Assembly: GCA_015146655.1 (NCBI GenBank)
Contig: VKHL01000122.1
Location: forward strand, 1 to 64,000
Direction: 5' to 3'
From: Ochromonas danica
Taxonomy: Eukaryota; Sar; Chrysophyceae; Chromulinales; Chromulinaceae
DNA: 64,000 nucleotides
Positions 20,784-32,200 of the stretch are shown here, piece after piece. The notes under the pieces were generated by a model that did not search any database, was not told where the DNA came from, and saw nothing but the letters and a program-made list of their open reading frames with translations. The number at the start of each line of letters is the position of its first letter. The stretch's first letter is position 1. A program made the translations under genes and the position numbers.

Positions 20784-21986
20784 ATGTCTAGAATGAGATC
20801 TTGTAGAAATAAAAATTCTTCTCAAAATCTTGCAAAGACAGCAACAACAACCACAAAAAATAAAAAAGGGTCGAATAATCATCTTCCTAAAGTCGAATCT
20901 ACTGAAAATAGTGAGAAAGAAGAGCCTGCACCAGAAGAGGAAGAAGAAGATTCACCTTATATTTCTCGACCTAAGAAAAGATCCAAGTCTAGAACAGCTG
21001 CTGAATCAGCCTGGTCAGAACTTTATGATAGGAATATTAGTGGAAAGAAAGAAGAACTTCCTCTTGTTATTGTGGATAAATTTATGGAATTCTGTGGATC
21101 AATTTTGAATCGTGATATCTTATTGAATGTTATTCATGCAGTACGTGAAAATTATCAAGATAATAATTATCATAACTTTGAACATGCATGTCATGTTTTC
21201 TTAAATTGTGCCTTTATGCTAAATGAAGTTGTTGCTGAACTTAGTCTATTGGAACAATTCTCTTTATTGTATGCAGCATTAATTCATGATGCAGGTCATC
21301 TTGGAGTTCCTAATTTAGCTTTAATTCAAAGTTGTCACCCATTGGCACTTAAGTTTCATGATCAAAGTGTAGCTGAAATGAATAGCTTAACAGTAGGTCT
21401 TGAATTATTAGCTAAACCAGGAATGGATCTATTAGAAAAGCTATCAGAAGAAGATCGTGTTATATTTCGTAAGAATGTAATTGATATTGTTTTGGCTACG
21501 GATGTTGCTGATACATACAAGAAACGTTTGATTTATCTGAAACTAGAAGATAATTCAGATGAAGATGTTGGTTTAGATACAACTACTCCAGCTGGTCGAT
21601 TAGCATTATTATGTATCATTATGCGTGCTTGTGATGTTGCCTCTAGTATGCAATCTATTACCACTTCTGAGATATGGTCAAGAAACTTCTTCTTAGAAGT
21701 CTCCTTAGCATCTTATGATACGGAAGAGATTTTACGAGAAGAAAGTAAGAAATATTTCAATGGTCAAATTATCTATATGGAAGGACATTCACTCATTTTG
21801 ATTGTAAAGTTGCAAACAACTCAAGCACTGAAACCAGAATTTACGGATATTCTCTTGCAGAATTTTCAAACGAACTTGTCAAATTGGAGAGAACATGGAT
21901 TAAGTCTTTTAGATTCTTGGACAGCTATGGCTATTAAGAATATGAAGACAAAGAAGGATAAAAATAATCGTATCAGACGTTCTTAA
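20784..21986 (+). CDS. 3',5'-cyclic nucleotide phosphodiesterase, catalytic domain
   Basis: Single exon, 400 residues. The first 75 residues are Lys/Glu/Thr-rich with a basic KKRSKSR patch. The HD-type catalytic domain follows: YHNFEHACHVF near residue 129 (catalytic His and first metal His), IHDAGHLGVPN near 168 (HD pair plus His), HDQSVAEMNS (helix in the place of HExxH), and RACDVAS near 290 (metal Asp). All metal ligands of a class I PDE are visible. No GAF, PAS or membrane segment is present, so regulation may lie in the N-terminal tail. Substrate (cAMP or cGMP) cannot be read from the sequence. Confidence 0.88.
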   Translation: MSRMRSCRNKNSSQNLAKTATTTTKNKKGSNNHLPKVESTENSEKEEPAPEEEEEDSPYISRPKKRSKSRTAAESAWSELYDRNISGKKEELPLVIVDKFMEFCGSILNRDILLNVIHAVRENYQDNNYHNFEHACHVFLNCAFMLNEVVAELSLLEQFSLLYAALIHDAGHLGVPNLALIQSCHPLALKFHDQSVAEMNSLTVGLELLAKPGMDLLEKLSEEDRVIFRKNVIDIVLATDVADTYKKRLIYLKLEDNSDEDVGLDTTTPAGRLALLCIIMRACDVASSMQSITTSEIWSRNFFLEVSLASYDTEEILREESKKYFNGQIIYMEGHSLILIVKLQTTQALKPEFTDILLQNFQTNLSNWREHGLSLLDSWTAMAIKNMKTKKDKNNRIRRS

Positions 21987-22716
21987 TAGATTATTAGTGA
22001 GTTGTTGCCTGTATAAAAGTTCAAAATTGTTGCAAACGCCCACCCTTGCTTTACATATTCTATGAAAAACCATGAAATCTATCATAGAATGTACTAGTAC
22101 TCTTTATTCTCTTGGTATTGCCTTCCCTTCTCCTTCTCGTTTAATTTTTTGCAAATGAAATTACAAGATGCTTGAAAAAATTGTTCATGAAAGTTTGTTT
22201 TTCTTTTCTGTTCATTGAGTGAGGCTTGGCCCGAGGTGTTGCTCGTCATTAATGCATGGGGGGACCCTTCTTATCTGGAGATAGTATGCAGCAGGGAGAG
22301 AGAGAAAGTAGTTGTAGTAGGAGGTGATGGGATTATTGTCCTTGTGAACAATTCTATTCTACTTCTTCTCTATGGTTATATTCATCCTTGCTGCTGCTAC
22401 AACTCCTTCTCCTTCTCTCTTTTTCTTTCTTAAATACATTGTGCTGTTCTTAATTGTGTCGATTTCCCGATGCTCTGTAAGGTTATTTCTTTGCTAACTG
22501 AATTATTCAAATTTTGAGATTTTGCATCTTTTTTCAAATAAAACAAGGCCTTTCACATCATATCGGATATCAAATAAAATATTTTAGTTTTGTTTCAGTT
22601 ATTCTGTCTGCCTGGTAGCGGCAACAGCTGCTGGCTGCTGCTACAGTAGGGTGGGGTTACACTCCAACAAAAATAACAACAATTTCATCATTATTATCAT
22701 TAATGAAGTATGATAA
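21987..22716. other. Intergenic, no gene seen
   Basis: Downstream of the phosphodiesterase and downstream of the convergent ferredoxin gene. AT-rich with short T runs; the 72-codon frame at 22,215-22,433 has no motif. Confidence 0.45.
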
Positions 22717-23755
22717 TTATATCTTTTTAGCTTTCATCATAAAACCAGTTGTTTGACAGTAAGCACAACCAACTGATCTTAATCCAACACAAGTTGGACA
22801 AGGAATGGTTCTTCCATCTCCCATTTCAACCTTGCCAGTACCTGAGCAAGCATAGCACATCACTCTTCCCAAACTATTGCAATGCCTGCAAGCTTTCTGC
22901 TCATAGCAAAATATAGTAAGAACATGACCTTCTAATAAGGTAGAATAGACTTACCGATAGCTTCCTTGGGTCTTGTTCAATAGGACTTTCAGCACGCATC
23001 TTCTCAAGTTCCCACAATGGTTTAAAGTCTATTTCCCAATTATCACCAAACCGTGCCATGGGATCTTTCTAAAATAACAATAACCATTAAGTTAGATAGA
23101 TAAGACTAAGAGGATGGTACTAGTAGTAGTAGTAGTCTAAGGCTTGGCTTACAAAGGAATAGGCATCGTTATACTCTTCTTCAGCATCTTTTTCATCTTG
23201 TATCTTTCTTGCTTCTTCATCTAGTTCATTTCTCCTTGATCTTGATTGTCTTATCTTTCTCATTCTATGTACATCTACTACCATTTCTGTCATATTTTCT
23301 GGTACATAGCATCTAGAAGAACAAGCACGCACAGTAACAAAACCAGGTCTACTACCCTCTGTTGCTGTCTCCACGACAAAAGGATCTTGAACATCACATG
23401 TACATGATCCACACAAACCCGTCCTACAGGCTCTTGGTAGACCAATACCAACAGTGTCACTGACAGCTAATAGACTGGACCCAATCTCTACTCTTTCTGC
23501 AATGACATCTTTTCCAGATGGAGTGTTAATGAATCGAACTGTGATAGTACCTTCATTGCTATAAGATGATGACCGATCATCACTTTGCATGAGTGTTATG
23601 GTAGATGACCTGTCTATGTTAGCATGTGACCGCCACCGTAACTTCATCATAGTGGTAGTGGGGACGATGACAGGTTTTCTTGGAAAAGCAAATGCTTGAC
23701 AAAGAAAGAAATGACAATAGAGAAAAGTCAACATAGTAAGAAATGAGTAGATCAT
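22717..23755 (-). CDS. Plastid 2Fe-2S ferredoxin fused to DnaJ-type zinc domain
   Basis: Exons 23,755-23,153, 23,068-22,955 and 22,896-22,717 (GT-AG introns of 84 and 58 bp) give 298 residues. Seen: signal peptide with LCQAFAFPRKP, a plastid presequence junction; a ferredoxin fold from about 67 to 165 with CRTGLCGSC and a later Cys (ACSSRC) as cluster ligands; a Lys/Glu-rich linker; then KACRHCNSLG, CYACSGTG, CPTCVG and CAYCQTTG, four CxxC units like the DnaJ central zinc domain or BSD2. Known: ferredoxins pass electrons in the stroma and BSD2-type domains assist protein folding. The combination in one chain suggests a redox-linked assembly factor, which is inference. The splice choice is well supported, since each join keeps frame and completes a motif. 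Confidence 0.8.
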
Positions 23756-24068
23756 GATTGATTCTTGTGAATTCTTTCACAACTTCTAATCAAGAGGATG
23801 AGCAAGAGGGAATCTCCTTCGTGTGATGAATGAAGTGATCAACAATGCTGCCAAACCCCAACCCCTCCAATGCAATTTCATCACTGCCAACATTCCAAAC
23901 TTCTGGCTAACTGGGTTATTATCTACCCCACGCTTGGCAATAATCTTTCGGTTCAAAAACTGTTCATTGCATCCATCCAACATGTTTCCTGAGGTTCATT
24001 CATCTTTTTTCAATTAATCAAAAGAAGATTGATTTTGAAGAACTGAAAAAAGTGAAGGAGATATCATA

Positions 24069-26338
24069 ATGCTTCCTACTGACCATCATTCAAATCCTCC
24101 TAGTAGTCCTACTACTGCTACTATCAACAACAATCATCATCCCAATCGTAATCCACATTATGGTACCTTATCCATCATCCCTGATTATGAGATTGATCTC
24201 TTAGAAGATATCGAGAATGAACCTGCTCCTTTCCTAACACCTCATCATAAACGATGGAGTGTCTTAGAGAAGTTAAATAAGAATTATTGTTGTCGTATAC
24301 GAAGTTGTCATGATTTCTGGAAGATTTTCTCTTGTAAATGTATATTTTCTATTTTAATGTTAATTATTTTTGTTATTCTATCTATTCTCTTAACAGAGGC
24401 AGTCTTTTCTAGTAATAATTCGTTAATGACTCCTAATTATGATTTTATTGTTGTGGGTGGTGGTGCAGCTGGGTGTATTATAACACGGAAACTGGTAGAT
24501 GCTGGTGCTAGAGTATTACTATTAGAGGCTGGTCGTATTACACAGTCTACGCTTAGTCCAGATGGTGGACAATTGAATAACTTTGATATTCCTTTACTAT
24601 GGTCTGTAGGCCAACAGCTCGCATCATATAGATGGAAAGGCAATGAGAATATTAATCTGAACAGAGGATTAGGCGGAAGCGAAGTCTTCTCTTCTATGAT
24701 GTATCTTAGAGCCTTACCCAATGATATTAAAGAATGGGATTTGCCTGGATGGTCATGGGAGCGAATTCTTGAAGCCTATCAATCCACGTCATTTCCCACT
24801 CAGGCTCAGGATGAATCTCTTTTCACAGCTTCTCAATATCAAGATGGGTTGGCCTCTGCCTTTATTAGAGCAGCAGAATCATCAGGATATAATGCTATCA
24901 ATGACTTCAATGACCCTAGCAATTCTCGGGAAGGAGTGGGTTATTGGAATTTTACTATTCAAAATGGGGTGCGTATGAGCAGTGCGAAAGCCTTCTTAGC
25001 TCCTTTAATAGGTAATTCAGCTTCTTTGACATTGCAGTTAAACGCTGTTGTTACCAACATATTGATCAACACCTTTGATGCAAACAAGTTGTTTCAAAGG
25101 AAAACGCTCGTTAAACCAATAGCCTATGGTGTTCAATACGTTCAAAATGGTCAAATAAAGCAAGCCACACTGGCATATAGACGAGGAATCAGTCAAAAGA
25201 TCGACTTTGATGGGAAGAGACGTATTATTTTAGCTGCAGGACCAATAATGAGTCCGAAGATACTGTTGAATAGTGGTGTAGGAGATGTAGATACTCTATC
25301 GGCTGGAGGGATTGATGTAGTGGCAGAGAATGCTAGAATAGGGAAAGATCTGTCTGGTCAAGTTATGGTTTCGTTGATCTATCCTGTCAGCATGTTACTT
25401 GCTTCCAGGTTTTCTTCGATGTACGATTTACCTTCTGAATGGATCAATTACTTTGGAGCTGCACTTGGGGGCGGTACTTTTTCTGAATGGAAGGATAGCG
25501 ATGGTGAGTACCAGCTCGGAGTTTTAGGTACTCCAGGCTTTAGTGTGGGGGCATTTCTAACTTCGCCTTTGGTGGCGGAGGAGATAAATCCCCGTCCTGA
25601 CGTACAAATCATCGTCCACCCAACGGTAAGCATTTTAATACTGTTTGAGCATACAGCTTATTCTAACCAATAGAACGTCGTTAAGGCCCCCTTGACAGCT
25701 TCTCAGAAAGAATCTCTCTATCATTTCAGCAACACGAGTTCTGCGTTGTCTATATCCATAATTCTATTGAGGCCCGAAGTTAGACGAAAGGTGAGTCACT
25801 GTTAATGAGAAGAAGGTATCTTAAGCTAACACTTTTATTTAGGTATTCTTAGAACCTAATGAAACCGATATTCAGCGCCTACCAGGAATATATCCGCCAG
25901 AAGCTTCTTTGAGCAGCCACGATGTAGACACGCTTTCATGGGCTGTCGAAAAGCTTCGGCTAATTATGAAAAGCGATCCTTTACCGTCAATGGTTGGCCC
26001 AGAATTTGCTCCTGGTGAGGATATTGTTGATGACGCGCTCACTGAGTGGATACAACACGAAGCAAAATTCGCAGGCCAATGGGTGGGGAGTTTGCGTGCT
26101 GGTAATGATCCTGGTTTATCCGCGGTGGATCCTCAACTGTCTTTGCGAGGAGTGGATGGAATCAAAGTGGCTGGTGAGTGGCTGCTGCCTTGTAGTTCGA
26201 CTTGTTTAGTCCCTCATATTTTCTGTTTATTCACTTTGTCTAGATGCTTCGATCATTCCATCACTCCCTGCCACCAGTACTATTCAAGCGACTGTACAAG
26301 CAGTAGCTTCCATTGCGGCAGATATCATGCTAGATTAG
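24069..26338 (+). CDS. Membrane-anchored GMC-family FAD oxidoreductase
   Basis: Four exons (24,069-25,625, 25,674-25,790, 25,843-26,173, 26,244-26,338) give 699 residues. Seen: a cytosolic-looking N-terminus, one membrane helix at about 95-118, then YDFIVVGGGAAGCIITRKL (FAD loop), LNRGLGGSEVFSSMMYLRA (GMC signature 1), IILAAGPIMSPKILLNSGVG (signature 2), and at the end AVDPQLSLRGVDGIKVADASIIP, the standard GMC C-terminal strand. Just before that strand most GMC enzymes carry H-P-x-G-T with the catalytic His; here the text is KFAGQWVGSLRAG with no His in that place. Fold assignment is secure, substrate unknown. It may use another base or be inactive. Confidence 0.85.
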
Positions 26339-26767
26339 ACTCATTAGATAGAGAAGTATAGGTTGAAGAATTTCCTGTTCCACGTTTCCATAAGCAATCC
26401 CTGGAGATAAATTATCTTCTTTGCGCGATGCTTAAGAAAAGTGACTTATGATAGATTAACTTCCTTTCTATCGTATGTGTTCAACCCCACTTGTACGATT
26501 TGTACCATAGATATCGGCTGAGAAATCTTAGTGTGTTTCACGGAACAATAGCCACAGGTAATTTATTAACGTTAAAAAAATATGAACATCCAATGCATGC
26601 AAGTGTGGAAGAATGGGCAAAAAAGGGGAACTCACACTACGGATATATGAGATGATAAAATCCATCATTCAGATTGAAAGTACAAGCTGCTTAGATAGGA
26701 TCGCGTGGGTCACAGGCAAGGAGGACAAGCACAACTTGTGCAGCAAACAAAAGTTGATTTACATTAT
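26339..26767. other. Convergent intergenic region, no gene seen
   Basis: Lies between the ends of two convergent genes. A 103-codon frame at 26,613-26,924 overlaps the patatin gene on the other strand and shows no motif. Confidence 0.45.
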
Positions 26768-27784
26768 TTACGCCATTCTTGGCAATCGAATTCGACGCGG
26801 TAGATCTCTCAACTCCTCAGGAATGTGGTTTGTGAGACCGATGGTTGTCGCAAAGATCAAATCCAAATCAAGCCAGCGTGGTGCTGGCTTCGAAGGACTG
26901 GCATCAATATCTAAAGGCAGATGACCATGTGTATGGAGGCGCTTCATATATTCATAGCCAATGTCCAACATGGTATACATATCATTGGGAGTTATCAAGT
27001 TCAAAAAGTTCCCGGATATGCCACTCATGAAAACCTCATCATCTCCATAATCTATCCATGTAACATCATCAGCCACTACATTATCTGGGAAAGGTAATCC
27101 ACGGAAGCGATCTTTTGTTACAAAATACCAAAAGGATCCATCCATTACCGATTGACCTCTATACTGTGTTAACGGCCTTCCATCCAAGAAGATCGGGATA
27201 TGGCAACTGGCAAGAATTGCGTCAATAAGATCCTCTTTACTGACAAATCCAGACAGTAGCTTGGGAAACCTCCACGATGGTGTTACAGAGATATGGAGAT
27301 TCTTCACAGTTGACATGGAGATTTCATCAGGGATCATCTCTTCTAACCAGGCTCTCAAGATTGTTCCCCAAATACCATAAATTCCATTCTCTCGATCATA
27401 GATGTCATAATCAGAGACAAGCTTCTCTGCTAGTTTAGCTCCATCGTTTACGTTAGTTTTTGTTAATAGAAGAGTTGCGCTGATCGAACCAGCACTAGCT
27501 CCCATAATAGGAATATCTTCTAGAACCTTCATATCACAATGCTCCTGAAGATATTGGACAGCACCAAGCTGCCACCAGATATACATACCAGCTCCTGTGA
27601 AATAGAGAGACTTCGGCTTGATCAAGGAGGAGGAAGGAGAAGAAGGAAGAGAATGGAGAGAAGGAAAAGGAATCTTGGAAGGAGTGGGGAATGTCAAGAA
27701 TTGAAAAGCTACAACTTGATAGGAAACAAGAAGTAGAAAGACATGGATGATTTGAAATGTTATAGAGATGGGTTTGATCTTCAT
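26768..27784 (-). CDS. Patatin-like lipid acyl hydrolase, plastid-targeted
   Basis: Single exon, 338 residues. N-terminal hydrophobic signal (about 8-25) ends VVAFQFLTF, the Phe junction of bipartite plastid presequences; a Ser/Pro-rich transit-like stretch follows. Seen: oxyanion loop FTGAGMYIWWQLGA near 62-75, nucleophile elbow GASAGS near 94-99, and catalytic Asp in VMDGSFW near 214-220, the Ser-Asp dyad of patatins. A second acidic half with RFPKLLSGF and CHIPIFLDGRP fits PNPLA folds. Known: these enzymes release fatty acids from glycerolipids. Inferred: galactolipid or storage-lipid turnover in or around the plastid. Confidence 0.85.
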   Translation of the reverse strand: MKIKPISITFQIIHVFLLLVSYQVVAFQFLTFPTPSKIPFPSLHSLPSSPSSSLIKPKSLYFTGAGMYIWWQLGAVQYLQEHCDMKVLEDIPIMGASAGSISATLLLTKTNVNDGAKLAEKLVSDYDIYDRENGIYGIWGTILRAWLEEMIPDEISMSTVKNLHISVTPSWRFPKLLSGFVSKEDLIDAILASCHIPIFLDGRPLTQYRGQSVMDGSFWYFVTKDRFRGLPFPDNVVADDVTWIDYGDDEVFMSGISGNFLNLITPNDMYTMLDIGYEYMKRLHTHGHLPLDIDASPSKPAPRWLDLDLIFATTIGLTNHIPEELRDLPRRIRLPRMA

Positions 27785-28218
27785 TTCGAGTGGACTTCAC
27801 TGTTGCCTTCTATCTCAATTCCAAATTCGGGTGGAATAGGAATGAGGTGAGAGAGGAGAGAGATGATGACCAGCAGCCATAGATTCTCACCGTTTTCACC
27901 ACAACCCACTGTACACAAGCACTTCCTCATCCCTTACTCCACACCTCTTTCTCTTCAAAGTCAAAGCACATTAACTTAAGAGAAACTGTTCATAGGAAAA
28001 ACTTTTCACTAACGAAATTCCGATAACGAAAACGCCGAAGCTCGCCAAAGACTTGGAGTCGGCTTTAGCTTTGTCCCTCTCACCAATTTTATTTTGGAAA
28101 ATGCTTGCCCAGCTAGGCCAAGTTCATCCAACACCGCCATAGCACAACCAAAAGGTCACTCTCTTGTGGCTGGTCATCTTCAGGACAGATCTTTTCAAGA
28201 AAAAACATTTTGTTTGCG
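27785..28218. promoter_or_regulatory. Divergent promoter region with TTAACTTAAGAGA motif
   Basis: Between two divergent genes. TTAACTTAAGAGA occurs at 27,971-27,983, identical to a motif at 29,025-29,037 and, in reverse, at 36,643-36,655. Pyrimidine-rich runs follow the patatin start. No other element is named. Confidence 0.4.
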
Positions 28219-28551
28219 ATGTCGATGGTAGTTTATATCCCAACAATCTTAGAGGCCATTAGTGCTATCATGAACTATTTCTCTGGTTTGTCACAAGCTA
28301 CAAGTGTTGATAATTTAATTGACGATTTGGAAAACGCGGTACGAAGATGTACCTATGAAGGAAAACGTCTCTCACCACTACAGGCCAACGACATCAGAGT
28401 AATGTGGACCAGACTTATTAGAAACAATCGATTTGATAACTATCAACTCGAGCGTCTCGCTGAAATCAACGAAGATATTGAATCATTAGGAATCCGCTTG
28501 ACGGCACAACCGGAGAGGAGAGGTATTTTTCAAAGTTATATCAAAAAGTAA
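28219..28551 (+). CDS. Small helical protein of unknown function, 110 aa
   Basis: Start at the ATG of MSMVVYIPT (an upstream in-frame TTG is not needed). The first 25 residues are hydrophobic and could associate with membrane; the rest is charged helix (DDLENAVRRC, IRVMWTRLIRNNRF, LERLAEINEDIESLG). I do not recognise it. Base composition and the intact frame make a real gene plausible. Confidence 0.5.
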   Translation: MSMVVYIPTILEAISAIMNYFSGLSQATSVDNLIDDLENAVRRCTYEGKRLSPLQANDIRVMWTRLIRNNRFDNYQLERLAEINEDIESLGIRLTAQPERRGIFQSYIKK

Positions 28552-29245
28552 GCATTGTTGTTGTTTTGAACTACAGTTCATAAAGTTTCGTTGCTGCTCT
28601 TTCTTCTTTCGAGCCGTTGTCTCCATTTTGGAGGTTTTCATCATTAAGTTAACCTAAGCTGCCTGCCTAAATACCTTTTATTCTTGGCAAAAAGTGACAC
28701 TTCGTATTCAACCAAGATTTAGATTAGAAATAGATTTATTTCAGATAGATACAACATTCCTGACGCGAGCAGACTTTTCAAGAGATTTTCGAAAGAGTAC
28801 CTATTTCAAGAGAAAACTCATTCTCATTCACATCTCCTAACAGATGATTTCATTCACATTTCATTGACTGTCACATTTCATTGACTGGCGAAATGAAAAT
28901 GATACAGGAGCATGTATAATTCAAGGGGATCCCAAGGAGGTTTTGGGTTATAAACATGCTAATCTGACGACTTGCACGAACAATTTGGTTTTTTTTGCAC
29001 GAACAAACAACTTGCACCATCCAATTAACTTAAGAGAAATGAAAGGATTTCTCGATTCTCTTGTCTTTTGATCCATCGTCTTTTGACCCAAAAAAAGCTG
29101 ACCAGGAAGGAAAGGAAGGAAAGGGTCAAAATCTGGAGATGACCTGTCGAGGCAATGATGGAAGGGGATGAATTCATTCTTTATTCTTCATTCTCACAAC
29201 CTGTTGGACAGACTAAGGACTGCTGAGAGGTACAGTTGGTAGAAG
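28552..29245. other. Intergenic with two TTAAGTTAA-type motifs
   Basis: No gene seen. TTAAGTTAA at 28,644-28,652 and TTAACTTAAGAGA at 29,025-29,037, the latter 209 bp before the next ATG. A GGAAGGAAAGGAAGGAAAGG purine run lies at about 29,105-29,124. Confidence 0.4.
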
Positions 29246-32200
29246 ATGCTAATCGAGCTTATCTTAGAGAATGAAGGTCTTGGAGTGAATTTACGTCCAA
29301 TCCTTGGTTATCGTGGAGCTTATGTAGACTCTTTCTATCGTTCACAATATAATGAAATCCTACCCGCTGAGCGATCTGGAACACTACAAATTGGAGATGT
29401 TCTCATCTCTATTGGCTCTTTACATGTCCTAGAAGAAAGCATAGAGACGATTCAAATGCTTCTACGGAAGATGGCACGTCCTCTTATTTTAATCTTTCTT
29501 CGTTCTCTTCTTCTTCCTGATTCAACTTCTTCTTCTTCCAAATTCACTTTGAAAGAAATGATTAAAAGTCCTCTTAATCGTATATGGGTAAAGAAATATC
29601 TACGTCATCATCGTTTTTATCATCAAGATCAAGAAGAGTGGCGGGTCTTCTCTCGCTTACAAGAGCTCTCCCTCGCCCTAACAATAACTGCCCCACACTA
29701 CCAGGGGACTAAGCAACATCACCAGCTAGGGCTAGGGAGACTTATTACTAGTTTGCGTGGGGAGGTCAGTGAATTAGTCTCTCCCTATCTTTTCCCTCTG
29801 CCTGCTTCTCTCATGCGATTAGATAACAATAATGACAATGACAATGAGAATGATGGTGGTGGCGGCGGTGGGAGTAGTAGTAGTAGTAGTAGTTCTAGTA
29901 ATGACCCAGAAGATGATCCTGTCCATACTTTGTTGACTATCTTGGAATCCACTTGTGAAGTTTTATTAAAGCGAGGGATTGAGAATGTGTTAGAAGGATT
30001 CTTATCATCTGACATGTGTCATCGAATGTATGCTTTCTATTACCGCAGTCCAACCTTCCAATTTCTCTCTTTACAAGAGATCTTACAATGTGAGATGACA
30101 ACCTTCTTCCTCTATATCTTTCTTAGTCGCTATCATCATCATTATCGTCTTCATAATTGGTGTCTTGATCAATGGCCCAGATCATCCCTTGATGAAGAAC
30201 AGAGACAGGTAGGAACTATCTCTCTATATGCTTATAATAGAGTCTTGTTCTCCTCTGATCTCTCTCTGTGTCTTTTGATTAAGATACTCTCGGAGATGTT
30301 GAAGTTTGGCTTAGTGAACAAGTTTTATCAAAGTGAGCTTTACCAATTGTTAATCTTGTCACTCGGTCCTTACCCTCAAGCCTCCGCGGATCTTCCTGTA
30401 AGTGGGGGATCTCTAACATTGCCAAACATGTCCGATAAAGCGACTATAGCGCAAAAGCTAGCTGGTGCTTCTTCTTTGTTGTTGCGCTATTTGCCGAAGC
30501 ATTGCTCTCTCCACTTTATTACATCCCCCTCTCTTCATTGTCCTCCTCCTCCCGCTTGTCAACTGCTATCAACTCATAAAGATGTACTATTGTCAACGTG
30601 CTTTGACTTGACTTTTGAAGGGCAGAAGATTAGTCATTGGAATGGATTGGAATGGAATCTTGAAAATTCCTTAACGAAGATTGATGATAAAGATCATGAC
30701 AATACGGATGGAAGTGATATGCTAAGCTTGGTGCGGGAACGATTAGGCAACCTCGTTGAGGACTTCTTGACATACCTCAACACACAAAAGGAGTATGGGA
30801 GTCTTTGTGCACATCTGTTCTACCTTGTGCTTCAGTATAAGGGTCAGATCTATACCTCTTGTGTTGCTTTACAGCAGACAACTACTACTGGGCTGAATGA
30901 GCTCAAAACTGCCGTTGATAGCCTTCTATCTGAGCCTGAGAGCTCTTCAGCAAAACCATGCAAATCAGACGCTGATCTACCTTCGGTTGTCACAACTTCC
31001 AGCACCCCTCCAGTTTCCTCAGACATCTCTTGGACAGACCATTTAAAAACTACTGCCATGAATGGTTCCCAGCAGTTCATTCAATCCTTTGCTTTACGTG
31101 CTGCGAAGGGCATACAAAACTTTTCTCCTTATAATCTTCCATTTCCTTTATCATGGAAGACGGAGGCTACAGAAGGAGCTTCTAGCAGTTCCACGGAGCA
31201 GATCGAACCTAATTTTTCAAATGCCATGCAAGGAAAGGGAAATCGATTTGCTGACGGAGTGAAAACTCATTTTAAAGGTTCGATAGTTCTTGTTCCTTCT
31301 GTTTCTTGTGATATTGAGGGAATTGATTCTTCTGGATTGATCACCAATCAGCACTCCCTGGACTCACTGCGTGTACTTGCGACTCGCCAGTTTAACCCAT
31401 CCTCATCGTCGTCATCATCTGCTGTTGCTTTCAGTGAGGATATTAGAGGATCCATGACCTGGGAAGTAGTCCTGGACTTTCTTCGACCGTTTGATTTGCA
31501 TATACTATTACATGCTGTGCTTCTTGAAGCCAGGATTATCATCCTTGTTAGCGATGTTGTTGACTTGAATCTTTCCTTTCTTTTGTCTAATTTTCTGCAA
31601 GAGACTATCCAGCCCTTGCAATGGCAGCATATCTACGCCCCCACCATACCACTCATTACAGCCGCACAACTTTTAGCATGCCCTGCACCATACCTATTGG
31701 GAACCACCAAAGAGACGTTTGCTACGTTCCTACGTGACTTACCTCGAGGGCAGTGTATTGAAGATGCAGTTGTGGTGGATCTGACCGAAGCATCTTCCAG
31801 TGTATCATTTCTTGGACTGAACAAACTCACTGCAGCCATGACGGCATTACAGTGTAATAAGGATCGTATCAATGTTCCCTGGTTAGTGAAGAAACTCCAA
31901 GAGGTCTTAGAACCTCATCTGTGCTCTTGGCGAAAGTTGTATCAAGTGTCAAACGTTCATGACGATAGTTCAGGCGAAAGCACTGTTTCCTCGTCGGTTT
32001 CCAGCTCAGACCTTGAAGATCTCACTTCACGTTTTCCAATGCACTTGCTTCTTCGACCTGCTGCTAATGTTGATATCTCAGGTACCAGAGTGAAGCGAGT
32101 GCTTAACATTTGTCAGCACTATGTCCAGTGTCTGTTATCTGGTATTCGTCACTGTTGTTATCCTGGCCAGCTTCCTACTACCATTCGACGCAATGGTCAT

